Of a stretch of DNA of 64,000 nt, positions 45,430 to 57,100 are shown piece by piece. Below the pieces are notes generated by a model. That model saw only the letters and a program-made list of their open reading frames with translations, was not told where the DNA came from and did not search any database. How positions within the stretch are numbered: position 1 is the stretch's first letter; each line of letters begins with the position of its first letter. The stretch comes from Macrostomum hystrix (Eukaryota; Platyhelminthes; Macrostomidae): positions 310,001-374,000 of the forward strand of contig CATNEN010000002.1 of NCBI GenBank assembly GCA_950097015.1. Direction: 5' to 3'. The position numbers and the translations under genes are program-made.

Positions 45430-48400
45430 CTCTATCTCAGCCCGTTCCATCCTCTCACCCTATCCCATCCTCTCAGCCCATTCCATCCTCTCATCCCATT
45501 CCATCCTCTCACCCCATTCCATCCTCTCACCCTATCCCATCCTCTCACCCCATTCCATCCTCTCACCCCATTCCATCCTCTCACCCCATTCCATCCTCTC
45601 ACCCCATTCCATCCTCTCACCCCATTCCATCCTCTCGCCCTATCCCATCCTCTCACCCCATTCCATCCTCTCACCCCATTCCATCCTCTCACCCCATTCC
45701 ATCCTCTCACCCCATTCCATCCTCTCACCCTATCCCATCCTCTCACCCCATTCCATCCTCTCACCCCATTCCATCCTCTCAGCCCATTCCATCCTCTCAC
45801 CCTATCCCATCCTCTCGCCCTATCCCATCCTCTCACCCCATTCCATCCTCTCACCCCATTCCATCCTCTCACCCCATTCCATCCTCTCACCCCATTCCAT
45901 CCTCTCACCCTATCCCATCCTCTCACCTATTCCATCCTCTCACCCCATTCCATCCTCTCAGCCCATTCCATCCTCTCACCCTATCCCATCCTCTCACCCT
46001 ATCCCATCCTCTCACCCCATTCCATCCTCTCACCCCATTCCATCCTCTCATCCCATTCCATCCTCTCACCCTATCCCATCCTCTCACCCCATTCCATCCT
46101 CTCACCCCATTCCATCCTCTCACCCCATTCCATCCTCTCACCCCATTCCATCCTCTCATCCCATTCCATCCTCTCACCCCATTCCATCCTCTCACCCCAT
46201 TCCATCCTCTCACCCCATTCCATCCTCTCACCCCATTCCATCCTCTCACCCCATTCCATCCTCTCACCCCATTCCATCCTCTGACCCCATTCCATCCTCT
46301 CACCCCATTCCATCCTCTCACCCCATTCCATCATCTCATCCCATTCCATCCTCTCACCCCATTCCATCCTCTCACCCCATTCCATCCTCTCACCCCATTC
46401 CATCCTCTCACCCTATCCCATCCTCTTACCCTATCCCATCCTCTCACCCAATCCCATCCTCTCATCCCATTCCATCCTCTCACCCCATTCCATCCTCTCA
46501 CCCCATTCCATCCTCTCACCCCATTCCATCCTCTCACCCCATTCCATCCTCTCACCCCATTCCATCCTCTCACCCCATTCCATCCTCTCACCCCATTCCA
46601 TCCTCTCACCCTATCCCATCCTCTCATCCCATTCCATCCTCTCACCCCATTCCATCCTCTGACCCCATTCCATCCTCTCACCCCATTCCATCCTCTCACC
46701 CCATTCCATCATCTCATCCCATTCCATCCTCTCACCCCATTCCATCCTCTGACCCCATTCCATCCTCTCACCCCATTCCATCCTCTCACCCTATCCCATC
46801 CTCTCACCCTATCCCATCCTCTCACCCAATCCCATCCTCTCATCCCATTCCATCCTCTCACCCCATTCCATCCTCTCACCCCATTCCATCCTCTCACCCC
46901 ATTCCATCCTCTCATCCCATTCCATCCTCTCACCCCATTCCATCCTCTCACCCCATTCCATCCTCTCACCCCATTCCATCCTCTCACCCCATTCCATCCT
47001 CTCACCCCATTCCATCCTCTCACCCTATCCCATCCTCTCACCCCATTCCATCCTCTCACCCTATCCCATCCTCTCATCCCATTCCATCCTCTCACCCCAT
47101 TCCATCCTCTCACCCCATTCCATCCTCTCACCCCATTCCATCCTCTCATCCCATTCCATCCTCTCACCCCATTCCATCCTCTCACCCCAATCCATCCTCT
47201 CAGCCCATTCCATCCTCTCACCCCATTCCATCCTCTCATCCCATTCCATCCTCTCACCCTATCCCATCCTCTCATCCCATTCCATCCTCTCATCCCATTC
47301 CATCCTCTCACCCTATCCCATCCTCTCATCCCATTCCATCCTCTCACCCCATTCCATCCTCTCAGCCCATTCCATCCTCTCATCCCATTCCATCCTCTCA
47401 CCCCATTCCATCCTCTCACCCCATTCCATCCTCTCAGCCCATTCCATCCTCTCACCCCATTCCATCCTCTCACCCTATCCCATCCTCTCACCCCATTCCA
47501 TCCTCTCACCCCATTCCATCCTCTCACCCCATTCCATCCTCTCACCCCATTCCATCCTCTCATCCCATTCCATCCTCTCACCCCATTCCATCCTCTCACC
47601 CCATTCCATCCTCTCACCCCATTCCATCCTCTCATCCCATTCCATCCTCTCACCCCATTCCATCCTCTCACCCCATTCCATCCTCTCACCCCATTCCATC
47701 CTCTCACCCCATTCCATCCTCTCACCCCATTCCATCCTCTCACCCCATTCCATCCTCTCACCCCATTCCATCCTCTCACCCCATTCCATCCTCTCACCCC
47801 ATTCCATCCTCTCACCCCATTCCATCCTCTCACCCCATTCCATCCTCTCACCCTATCCCATCCTCTCACCCTATCCCATCCTCTCACCCCATTCCATCCT
47901 CTCACCCCATTCCATCCTCTCACCCTATCCCATCCTCTCATCCCATTCCATCCTCTCAGCCCATTCCATCCTCTCATCCCATTCCATCCTCTCATCCCAT
48001 TCCATCCTCTCACCCCATTCCATCCTCTCACCCCATTCCATCCTCTCACCCCATTCCATCCTCTCACCCCATTCCATCATCTCATCCCATTCCATCCTCT
48101 CACCCCATTCCATCCTCTCACCCCATTCCATCCTCTCACCCCATTCCATCCTCTCACCCTATCCCATCCTCTCATCCCATTCCATCCTCTCAGCCCATTC
48201 CATCCTCTCATCCCATTCCATCCTCTCATCCCATTCCATCCTCTCATCCCATTCCATCCTCTCATCCCATTCCATCCTCTCACCCCATTCCATCCTCTCA
48301 CCCTATCCCATCCTCTTATCCCATTCCATCCTCTCATCCCATTCCATCCTCTCACCCTATCCCATCCTCTCATCCCATTCCATCCTCTCACCCCATTCCA

Positions 48401-49030
48401 TCCTCTCAGCCCATTCCATCCTCTCACCCCATTCCATCCTCTCAGCCCATTCCATCCTCTCATCCCATTCCATCCTCTCAGCCCATTCCATCCTCTCATC
48501 CCATTCCATCCTCTCATCCCATTCCATCCTCTCACCCCATTCCATCCTCTCATCCCATTCCATCCTCTCACCCCATTCCATCCTCTCACCCCATTCCATC
48601 CTCTCACCCCATTCCATCCTCTCACCCCATTCCATCCTCTCACCCCATTCCATCCTCTCACCCCATTCCATCCTCTCACCCCATTCCATCCTCTCACCCC
48701 ATTCCATCCTCTCACCCCATTCCATCCTCTCATCCCATTCCATCCTCTCACCCCATTCCATCCTCTCACTCCATTCCATCCTCTCACCCCATTCCATCCT
48801 CTCACCCCATTCCATCCTCTCAGCCCATTCCATCCTCTCATCCCATTCCATCCTCTCAGCCCATTCCATCCTCTCATCACATTCCATCCTCTCATCCCAT
48901 TCCATCCTCTCAGCCCATTCCATCCTCTCATCCCATTCCATCCTCTCACCCCATTCCATCCTCTCAGCCCATTCCATCCTCTCATCCCATTCCATCCTCT
49001 CATCCCATTCCATCCTCTCACCCCATTCTA
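45430..49030 (+). repeat. 18-bp satellite array, about 200 copies
   Basis: A 3.6-kb array of CCCCATTCCATCCTCTCA and variants (CACCCTATCCCATCCTCT, TCATCCCATT, CAGCCCATT). The period of 18 leaves both strands open in several frames, so frames of over 1,000 codons (HPIPSS repeats on plus, GWNGVR and ERMEWG on minus) arise. They have no unique domain, and I do not call them genes. It lies between gene C and gene B. Confidence 0.98.
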
Positions 49031-49547
49031 TTATCGCATCCCACTGTATCCTTTCACTCATTCTACGCTCACCCAATATATTATCCCATTTGTTTCTCTC
49101 CCTCGCTAAAATCCCACCTTTCACCTCGCATCTTTTTAATTTATTGTAAATTTATTTTTCTTTATTTATTCCTCAGTCTTAAATAATTTTTTCACAGTTA
49201 AATTTTCATTGTAGACAAACAATTCCTGCAAAGCTAATAAATTCCTTCTAAACTCATGGCTTCCCCATGACTGCTCATAAATCTTAAGCCCCACAACTCA
49301 TGAGGCCTGGTGTTTTGCTTTAGCTGCCGTTTCTCATTATGTGCCAGTTTCTCATTGTATGCCAGTTTGTTGGTCGAGTAGATCTTTGTAGACATCCGGG
49401 TTAGTTGGCCAGCCAACCCTGATACTCATGGCTATTGAGAAGTGCGGGAAATGCTTGAGAAAATTGTACTTTTAGGTCACTACAATTGTGCATTTCATAA
49501 TGTACTTAATGTGCATCGCATGTACAATCTATCAATCGCAAAAATAC
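49031..49547. other. unique spacer between two arrays
   Basis: AT-rich spacer with no credible coding frame. The first 80 bases are decayed copies of the preceding 18-bp unit. Confidence 0.5.
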
Positions 49548-49876
49548 TTTCACTCTCACTCTCACTCTCACTAACACTCTCACCCTCACTCTCACTCTCA
49601 CCCTCACTCTCACTCTCACCCTCACTCTCACCCTCACACTCACTCTCACTCTCACTCTCATCCTCACTATCACTCTCATCCTCACTATCACTCTCATCCT
49701 CACTATCACTCTCATCCTCACTATCACTCTCATCCTCACTATCACTCTCATCCTCACTATCACTCTCATCCTCACTACCACTCCCACCATCACTCTCACC
49801 CTCACTCACACCCTCACCCTCACTCTCACCCTCACTCACACTCTCACCCTCACTCTCACTCTCACTCACACTCTCA

Positions 49877-49907
<31 letters not shown>

Positions 49908-50284
49908 CCTCACTCTCACTCACATTGTCACCCTCACTTTCACCCCCACTTTCACCCTCACTCACACTCTCACCCTCACTCTCACTCTCACTCTCACCCT
50001 CACTCTCACCCTCACTCTCACCCTCACCCTCACCCTTACTTTCACTCTCACTCTCACCCTCACTCTCACCCTTACTCTCACTCTCACTCTCACCCTCACC
50101 CTCACTCTCACCCTCACTCACACTCTCACCCTCACTCTCACCCTCACTCACACTCTCACCCTCACTCTCACTCTCACCCTCACTCACACCCTCACCCTCA
50201 CTCTCACCCTCACTCACACTCTCACCCTCACTCTCACCCTCACTCACACTCTCACCCTCACTCTCACTCTCACTCACACTCTCA

Positions 50285-50315
<31 letters not shown>

Positions 50316-50598
50316 CCTCACTCTCACTCACATTGTCACCCTCACTTTCACCCCCACTTTCACCCTCACTCACACTCTCACCCTCACTCTCACTCTCACT
50401 CTCACCCTCACTCTCACCCTCACTCTCACCCTCACCCTCACCCTTACTCTCACTCTCACTCTCACCCTCACTCTCACCCTTACTCTCACTCTCACCCTCA
50501 CCCTCACCCTCACTCTCACCCTCACTCTCACCCTCACCCTCACCCTCACTCTCACCCTCACCCTCACCCTCACCCTCACCCTTACTCTCACTCTCACT

Positions 50599-50629
<31 letters not shown>

Positions 50630-50630
50630 T

Positions 50631-50671
<41 letters not shown>

Positions 50672-50714
50672 TCACCCTCACCCTCACCCTCACTCTCACC
50701 CTCACCCTCACCCT
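49548..50714 (+). repeat. hexanucleotide array (CTCACT/CTCACC)n
   Basis: A 1.17-kb array mixing CACTCT and CACCCT hexamers. An irregular segment containing CACATTGTCACCCTCACTTT occurs at 49921 and 50329, 408 bases apart, so part of the array was duplicated as a block. The right end is almost pure CCCTCA. It drives false long frames (SLSLS on plus; ESEGES and RVRVRV on minus). Confidence 0.97.
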
Positions 50715-50827
50715 GGGCAGGATATTCGAAGACTATTTTTAAACTATTGAACGCTATTAAAAGCGCAAATTAAATTTGAAGTACCAGGTGTTACAATTTT
50801 GGCAGAAGTGAAAACCGGGGACAATAA

Positions 50828-50859
50828 ATACGAGCTTAAAATAAAATTTAAGCTCGTAT
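50828..50859. repeat. perfect 13-bp inverted repeat (hairpin)
   Basis: ATACGAGCTTAAA at 50828-50840 is exactly complementary to 50847-50859, with a 6-base loop. It lacks the GC-rich stem and T-run of a bacterial-type terminator. Its role is unknown. Confidence 0.8.
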
Positions 50860-51073
50860 ATGGGATGGGATGGGATAAAATTGCATTGTGATTACAAGAA
50901 AACAGAAAGTAAAATAATATAAATTCCAAAAGATATAAAATTTAATCAAGAAAATACTACTTGTAACTTGACCCGAATTCAAATAATGCTGTCAATAAGA
51001 AATCGTTATTTCTAGTGCTACAATACTACTAGAGTCATAGATGAGTAGTATGAATACCAAATTGAGTAATTTT

Positions 51074-52018
51074 CTATAGCATGGTCTCGTAGCATCGGTG
51101 TTCAACTCCGGCTGCAGTCTCCAGGACTCGATCCTGCCATGAATCCAGCCTCATCAACAACGCTGGCGACACCGCGGTTGCGATCTGAGGAGCTCCAGCT
51201 GTCACGGCTCCATTCAGCAGTCGCTCTTCGGGATCTTCTTCTTCAGCTGCAGCGGCCTTCAACGAGTCAACGCGCTCGCCCTTCTCGCAGTCGGTCTCGA
51301 TGTCCTCGGAGACGAAGCGCTGCCGAAGAGCACTCTTGGAAGCGCAAGCCAGACAGACAGCAGCCAGGCAGAGAGCGAGCAGCAGCAGACAGAAGGCGGC
51401 GAACGAGACCGAGACTGCCGACATGGCCGACGCTGCGGGGTTTCACGAGCGGCGGGATCTGAATTGGATGGGATCTGGATGGGATGGGATCTGGATGGGA
51501 TGGGATCTGGATAGGCTGGGATCTGAATGGGATGGGATCTGGATGGGATGGGATCTGGATGGGATGGGATGGGATCTGGGTGGAATAGGATCTGGATGGG
51601 ATGGGATCTGGGTGGAATAGGATCTGGATGGGATGGGATCTGGGTGGAATAGGATCTGGATGAGATGGGATCTAGATGAAATGGGATCTGGATGAAATGG
51701 GATCTGGATGGGATGGGATGGGATCTGGATGAAATGAGATCTGGATGGGATGGGATCTGGATGAAATGGGATCTGGATGGGATGGGATCTGGATAGGATG
51801 GGATCCAGTCAGGTATTTGAATTTGTGAGTGAGGAGAATCATTAAATGAAATCTTATGACACAAAAACTTAATGTTTTTCTATCCATATCGGCTTACCGG
51901 TATTGGAGGCAACAATCGCTGGGTCGAGGCTCTGATGCTGAGCAATCTTAGATGCCACAATTGCGCTGACCTGTTGAAACTGCTGGCCGGTGAAATTTCC
52001 TGCAATCTGAACTGTCAT
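51074..52018 (-). CDS. gene B: small single-pass membrane protein
   Basis: Two exons on the minus strand, 52018-51898 (donor gtaagc) and 51432-51074 (TAG), phase 1, 159 residues. I do not recognise the family. Residues 1-41 start MTVQIAGNFTGQQFQQ and have an Asn-Phe-Thr sequon. Residues about 49-71 are one hydrophobic, Cys-rich segment (SVSFAAFCLLLLALCLAAVC) followed by ASKSALRQR, so the charged C-terminus (EDIETDCEKGER, then an AAAAEEEDPEERLLNG run) should be cytosolic. No separate signal peptide is present. Third-codon positions in exon 2 are strongly G/C, as in other exons here. The gcag acceptor at 51433 is chosen because it keeps this frame open; an alternative attcag acceptor at 51459 would give a different frame ending at 51259. 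The ATG at 51424 could also be an independent start. A TATA box lies 82 bases before the ATG, and ATTAAA at 50946-50941 may end the transcript. Confidence 0.55.
51462..51802 (+). repeat. GGATCTGGATGGGAT tandem array in the gene B intron
   Basis: Irregular units of about 16-22 bases, GGGATCTGGATGGGATGGG and relatives, occupy most of the 465-bp intron of gene B (51433-51897). On the gene's own strand each unit reads CCATCCAG-ATCCC, very like the sequence at the intron's 3' end. Confidence 0.9.
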
Positions 52019-52099
52019 TATGCAGTAACTCAGGTTGGGATCTGAGGTTGTCTGGCCTGGAGACTAAAACTGTCCACCCCCTACTGGGAATAGCTCTCA

Positions 52100-52105
52100 T
52101 TTATA
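52100..52105 (-). promoter_or_regulatory. TATA box of gene B
   Basis: On the minus strand the sequence reads GACTATAAATGAG, 82 bases before the gene B ATG. An RFX half-site-like ATGGCAAC (plus strand) lies at 52165-52172. The arrangement is very similar to gene A. Confidence 0.5.
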
Positions 52106-52576
52106 GTCTGAGCTGAGCATGGGCATGGTGTGGGAAGAAATCCCTTTGTTTGGGCGTGGCCGCTATGGCAACATGTATTTTTAGCAACACGCTCTGGCCA
52201 CATATTCCATGATGCACAAGTTCCCTCCCACATCATATATGTTAAGCTTCATGTTAGGCCATCCTAAGCTGGGGAGTTTGCTGAGTGACTCACTCGGGAG
52301 ATCCCCATTTGGCGGCCAATTGGGAGTTTCAGTTTGCAGCCGGCTTGATGGCCACACCTTGCAATAAATCTCCAAGAGCTGTGTCTATCAAGGTCGTAGA
52401 GAGTTACCGAAGATGGTAACTTTTAACCGTGTTCTGGAATTGAATTTATCTAAATATTGCTGAGTTTTAGTTACATTTTTAAACAATTAAATTTTACAGT
52501 ATTTACATTTTCCTTTTGTATAAGTCATTTAGAAGTTTAGAGCATTGAGAAAATTTCGCATTTTTATCTAAACTTT

Positions 52577-52937
52577 GACAGTTCACTCATTTCAAAAAGT
52601 TCACTCATTTCAAAAAGTTCACTCATTTCAAAAAGTTCACTCATTTCAAAAAGTTCACTCATTTCAAAAAGTTCACTCATTTCAAAAAGTTCACTCATTT
52701 CAAAAAGTTCACTCATTTCAAAAAGTTCACTCATTTCAAAAAGTTCACTCATTTCAAAAAGTTCACTCATTTCAAAAAGTTCACTCATTTCAAAAAGTTC
52801 ACTCATTTCAAAAAGTTCACTCATTTCAAAAAGTTCACTCATTTCAAAAAGTTCACTCATTTCAAAAAGTTCACTCATTTCAAAAAGTTCACTCATTTCA
52901 AAAAGTTCACTCATTTCAAAAAGTTCACTCATTTCAC
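52577..52937 (+). repeat. 18-bp tandem array, 20 nearly perfect copies
   Basis: AGTTCACTCATTTCAAAA is repeated 20 times with almost no variation, which suggests recent expansion. Diverged copies of the same unit continue at about 53461-53600, after a 520-bp GC-richer block. Confidence 0.98.
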
Positions 52938-53074
52938 TTGTAGTGCCAGTGTTTCTCAGGTCGACTACTCGCCAAGGCTACTGGGCTTGAAGCCGGTTTG
53001 TTGGGCTCGGCCTTGGCCTCGCCCTCTCTCACCCTTCTCCCCCGTACCTGCTCAGGCTTGCCCTGTGCCGCCAT
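52934..53074 (-). CDS. possible 46-residue protein, unsupported family
   Basis: The minus-strand ATG sits in a CCAATCAG-ATGGCGGC context and opens a frame starting MAAQGKPEQVRG and ending EKHWHYK, with G/C-rich third positions. The TGA stop is the first codon of the adjacent 18-bp array. A GTACGG donor after residue 9 is also possible, so this may be a first exon. No homologue is recognised, and this is a weak call. Confidence 0.2.
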   Translation of the reverse strand: MAAQGKPEQVRGRRVREGEAKAEPNKPASSPVALASSRPEKHWHYK

Positions 53075-53460
53075 CTGATTGGCTGGGCGCGGGCATTGTC
53101 TGTCAACCCTTACCCCAGCCCTGCGTGGCTTTGCCCCTCCCACCAATCAGCTCCGCGTAGCTTTGCCCGTCCACCCGGCCAGCGCGTACAACCCTACCCC
53201 TCCCTGCGCGCTGGTGGCTTGACCCTGTTTGTGCACCGCCTCCCCTGTCTGCCCCCTTGCTGCCCTATTTTTTGTCGTTGTCTTCCAGTATTAAGGATTC
53301 GATCTGTAAATACGGTCTCTTACTGCAAAGTCTCAAGTTATTTCATACAAATAAACGAAATCGAAGTCATTCTGTGTTCCAACCGCGGTAAGCGCTGCAT
53401 TCGTGTCTTTACTTTCGGAGTGCGTGCCTGTACGGAGTACTGTATCTTACTTATAAGTAC
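52938..53460. other. GC-rich block inside the 18-bp array
   Basis: About 520 bases, GC-rich in its left two thirds, separate perfect from diverged copies of the same repeat. The block holds two CCAAT-box-like sites in opposite orientation (ATTGGCTGG near 53079 and CCAATCAGC near 53142). It may be an insertion, a promoter or a gene fragment. Confidence 0.4.
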
Positions 53461-54173
53461 TGTTCACTAATCTCAGAAAGTTCACTCATTTCAGAAACTT
53501 CACTTATCTTCGAAAGTATACTTATTTTTGAAAGTTCAGTCATTTAGCTCATTTCTGAAAGTTCATAAAGTTACTAAATTTCAGAAATTTCAGAATTGCT
53601 ACTACGTACTGAAAATTCAGTAAGGTTCCTGAAATCTCTTCGATTTCCCATGTTTCAGGCCGTAAGAAAATTTCAGTTGGTTGTCAAATTTGTGCTATGC
53701 ACTTTCTGCTATTGCAACCGGCATGCATTTTCTATCTTAGATGCAAGCCAGATTTCCGTTCAAACTAGCGCCAAATTATTTCCGCGGTGTAACAAATTTC
53801 AGCTATGGAATTTGCGAGTCAGTTCAGGTGCAGCTGAGTCTACTATAACTAATATGCTAGCAATTATACTTATTTAGGATAATATGATCATGAACAGAAA
53901 TTTAGTATTATCTCGCCCCAACGAGTTTAATTAACTGCTTGAGTGAAAAACAGAACCAACCTTCAGCTTTTATAGTTTTGTATTTTAGTCCCTGTTACGA
54001 GGATGCTGATCAAATTTTTCATGTCTTGCGATCGTTTTTTCATGTCTTGACGCGAAAATGTTCATCAATAATTTATTTTCTTCTTTGGCAAAAATATTTT
54101 ATGCCAAATCGGCACTCCTGTTAGCCAATGATAGAACAGTAAAATTTGTTAAACATTGACTTCCAACCGTTTC
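53461..54173. other. decayed repeat and gene A 3' flank
   Basis: Diverged copies of the TTCACTCATTTCA unit fade out by about 53600. The rest is AT-rich. A minus-strand AATAAA at 54077-54072, about 100 bases past the gene A stop, is a good polyadenylation signal. Confidence 0.5.
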
Positions 54174-57100
54174 TTAGAATAACAGTAAACGATCATCACG
54201 CTTATTGGCTGAAAACTGATCAATAGGCATTCGATTTTTCCTTTTTCCGCGCAACGGTTCGAAGACGTTTGTTAGAGGTCTGGGATCTGGATAGACCAGC
54301 TCCTCGGAGCTCCAGGATAACCGATTGCCAAACTCGCTTAACTCTGCGGATTGCCGGGTTGGTGTTGCCTGTCTGTCTAACAGCTTATACAACTGGTCTA
54401 ACATGTAGTCTAACATGTAGTCTAACATGTAGTCTAACATGTGGTCTAACATGTAGTCTAACATGTAGTCTAACATGTACTCTAACATGTGGTCTAACAT
54501 GTGGTCTAACATGTGGTCTAACTGTAGTCTAACATGTAGTCTAACATGTGGTCTAACATGTAGTCTAACATGTAGTCTAACATGTACTCTAACATGTGGT
54601 CTAACATGTGGTCTAACATGTAGTCTAACATGTAGTCGAACATGTAGTCTAACATGTGGTCTAACATGTAGTCTAACATGTAGTCTAACATGTGGTCTAA
54701 CATGTGGTCTAACATGTAGTCTAACATGTAGTCTAACATGTAGTCTAACATGTGGTCTAACATGTAGTCTAACATGTAGTCTAACATGTAGTCTAACATG
54801 TAGTCTAACATGTAGTCTAACATGTAGTCTAGCATGTAGTCTAACATGTAGTCTAACATGTAGTCTAACAAGTCGTCTAACATGTAGTCTAACATGTAGT
54901 CTAACATGTAGTCTAACATGTAGTCTAACATGTAGTCTAACATGTAGTCTAACATGTAGTCTAACATGTAGTCTAACATGTAGTCTAACATGTAGTCTAA
55001 CATGTAGTCTAACGTGTTGTTCTACAAGGGAACAAATTTAGCATACCTTATCCTTCAAAACTCACCATTATTTCGGAGAGGATCCACTCGCTTTAGGAAG
55101 TTCTCAGTCTTGTCAGATGTCACAGCGTTTGAATTTACAACGGCCCGTAATGGCATCGATTCACCAGCTGAAAACAAGAATTATATTACGAGTATTTAAA
55201 GTTTATCAAAGCACTTTAATAAAATAAAAAGTGAGGTTCGCCCCAGCTGTAGTGTCTAGACTAAATCTTTTTACCGATTGATTGACAAGCAAATCAGCAC
55301 AAAATTTTCTGTTTCATTGGATTAAAAATGTTTCGCATAGATACTTCGAAAGCTAGAAAAACTAAACGATTTTGTAAATCATACAGTTCAAGTGTTTTAA
55401 GTCTCGTCCGTTTTTAATTTTACTCAATTCAAAATTGCAGTTTTGTAAGTCATTTAGATTCATTCATTTAGTCATTTTGACCCGCGACACACAAGTGTTT
55501 GTCAGTCACTCGGCAATTGTTAAGTTCCCATTTTTTCTCTCTCTTTTTCAAAAGAAATTTCCAGGAAAACTTTCACCTGTTCAAACAGATGTTCGCATCT
55601 CATTCAAGCAGTTAAACGATGTCTGCAATGTTCCTGACGAATTCAACAGTTCAAATTTACAAGAGAGCCTTTTCATATGCATGCAATCTATGCTTGAATG
55701 AGGTTGGGCAGTTTTATAAAACCGTTTGCGAAACTCAAAATCTCTATACCAATTCATGACAGATATTAACTGGGTTGCGTTGCCCTGCACGAACTTGACA
55801 GACAAAATGACACAATGAGAGACATAAAGAGTGACAGAATGAGTGACACGGAGAGTGTGAGAATGGGTGACACAGAGAGTGTGAGAATGAGTGACACAGA
55901 GTGTGACAGAATGAGTGACACAGAGAGAGTGACAGAATGAGTGACACAGAGTGTGACAGAATGAGTGACACAGAGAGTGACAGAATGAGTGACACAGAGT
56001 GTGACAGAATGAGTGACACAGAGAGAGTGACAGAACGAGTGACACAGAGGTGTGAGAATGAGTGACACAGAGTGTGACAGAATGAGTGACACAGAGAGTG
56101 ACAGAATGAGTGACACAGAGAGTGACAGAATGAGTGACACAGAGTGTGACAGAATGAGTGACACAGAGAGAGTGACAGAATGAGTGACACAGAGTGTGAC
56201 AGAATGAGTGACACAGAGAGTGACAGAATGAGTGACACAGAGTGTGACAGAATGAGTGACACAGAGAGAGTGACAGAACGAGTGACACAGAGGTGTGAGA
56301 ATGAGTGACACAGAGAGTGACAGAATGAGTGACACAGAGAGTGACAGAATGAGTGACACAGAGAGTGACAGAATGAGTGACACAGAGAGAGTGACAGAAT
56401 GAGTGACACAGAGAGTGACAGAATGAGTGACACAGAGAGTGACAGAATGAGTGACACAGAGTGTGACAGAATGAGTGACACAGAGTGTGACAGAATGAGT
56501 GACACAGAGTGTGACAGAATGAGTGACACAGAGAGTGACAGAATGAGTGACATAGAGAGTGACAGAATGAGTGACACAGAGAGTGACAGAATGAGTGACA
56601 CAGAGAGTGACAGAATGAGTGACACAGAGAGTGACAGAATGAGTGACACAGAGAGTGACAGAATGAGTGACACAGAGAGTGACAGAATGAGTGACACAGA
56701 GAGTGACAGAATGAGTGACACAGAGAGTGTGAGAATGAGTGACACAGAGAGTGACAGAATGAGTGACACAGAGAGTGACAGAATGAGTGACACAGAGAGT
56801 GACAGAATGAGTGACACAGAGAGAGTGACAGAATGAGTGACACAGAGAGTGACAGAATGAGTGACACAGAGAGTGACAGAATGAGTGACACAGAGTGTGA
56901 CAGAATGAGTGACACAGAGTGTGACAGAATGAGTGACACAGAGTGTGACAGAATGAGTGACACAGAGAGTGACAGAATGAGTGACATAGAGAGTGACAGA
57001 ATGAGTGACACAGAGAGTGACAGAATGAGTGACACAGAGAGTGACAGAATGAGTGACACAGAGAGTGACAGAATGAGTGACACAGAGAGTGACAGAATGA

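Noticed and set aside
45362-49186. 1,274-codon open frame of HPIPSS repeats
   Set aside because: It is an 18-bp satellite read in frame; equally long frames exist on the other strand, and there is no unique domain, convincing start or splice context.
49442-50773. Ser/Leu/Pro-rich 443-codon frame and minus-strand Ser/Glu frame
   Set aside because: Both are readings of the CTCACY hexamer array and have no independent coding signal.
53096-53470. 124-codon plus-strand frame in the GC-rich block
   Set aside because: Non-ATG start and Pro/Arg/Cys content typical of GC-rich noncoding DNA; the minus-strand frame is the better candidate.
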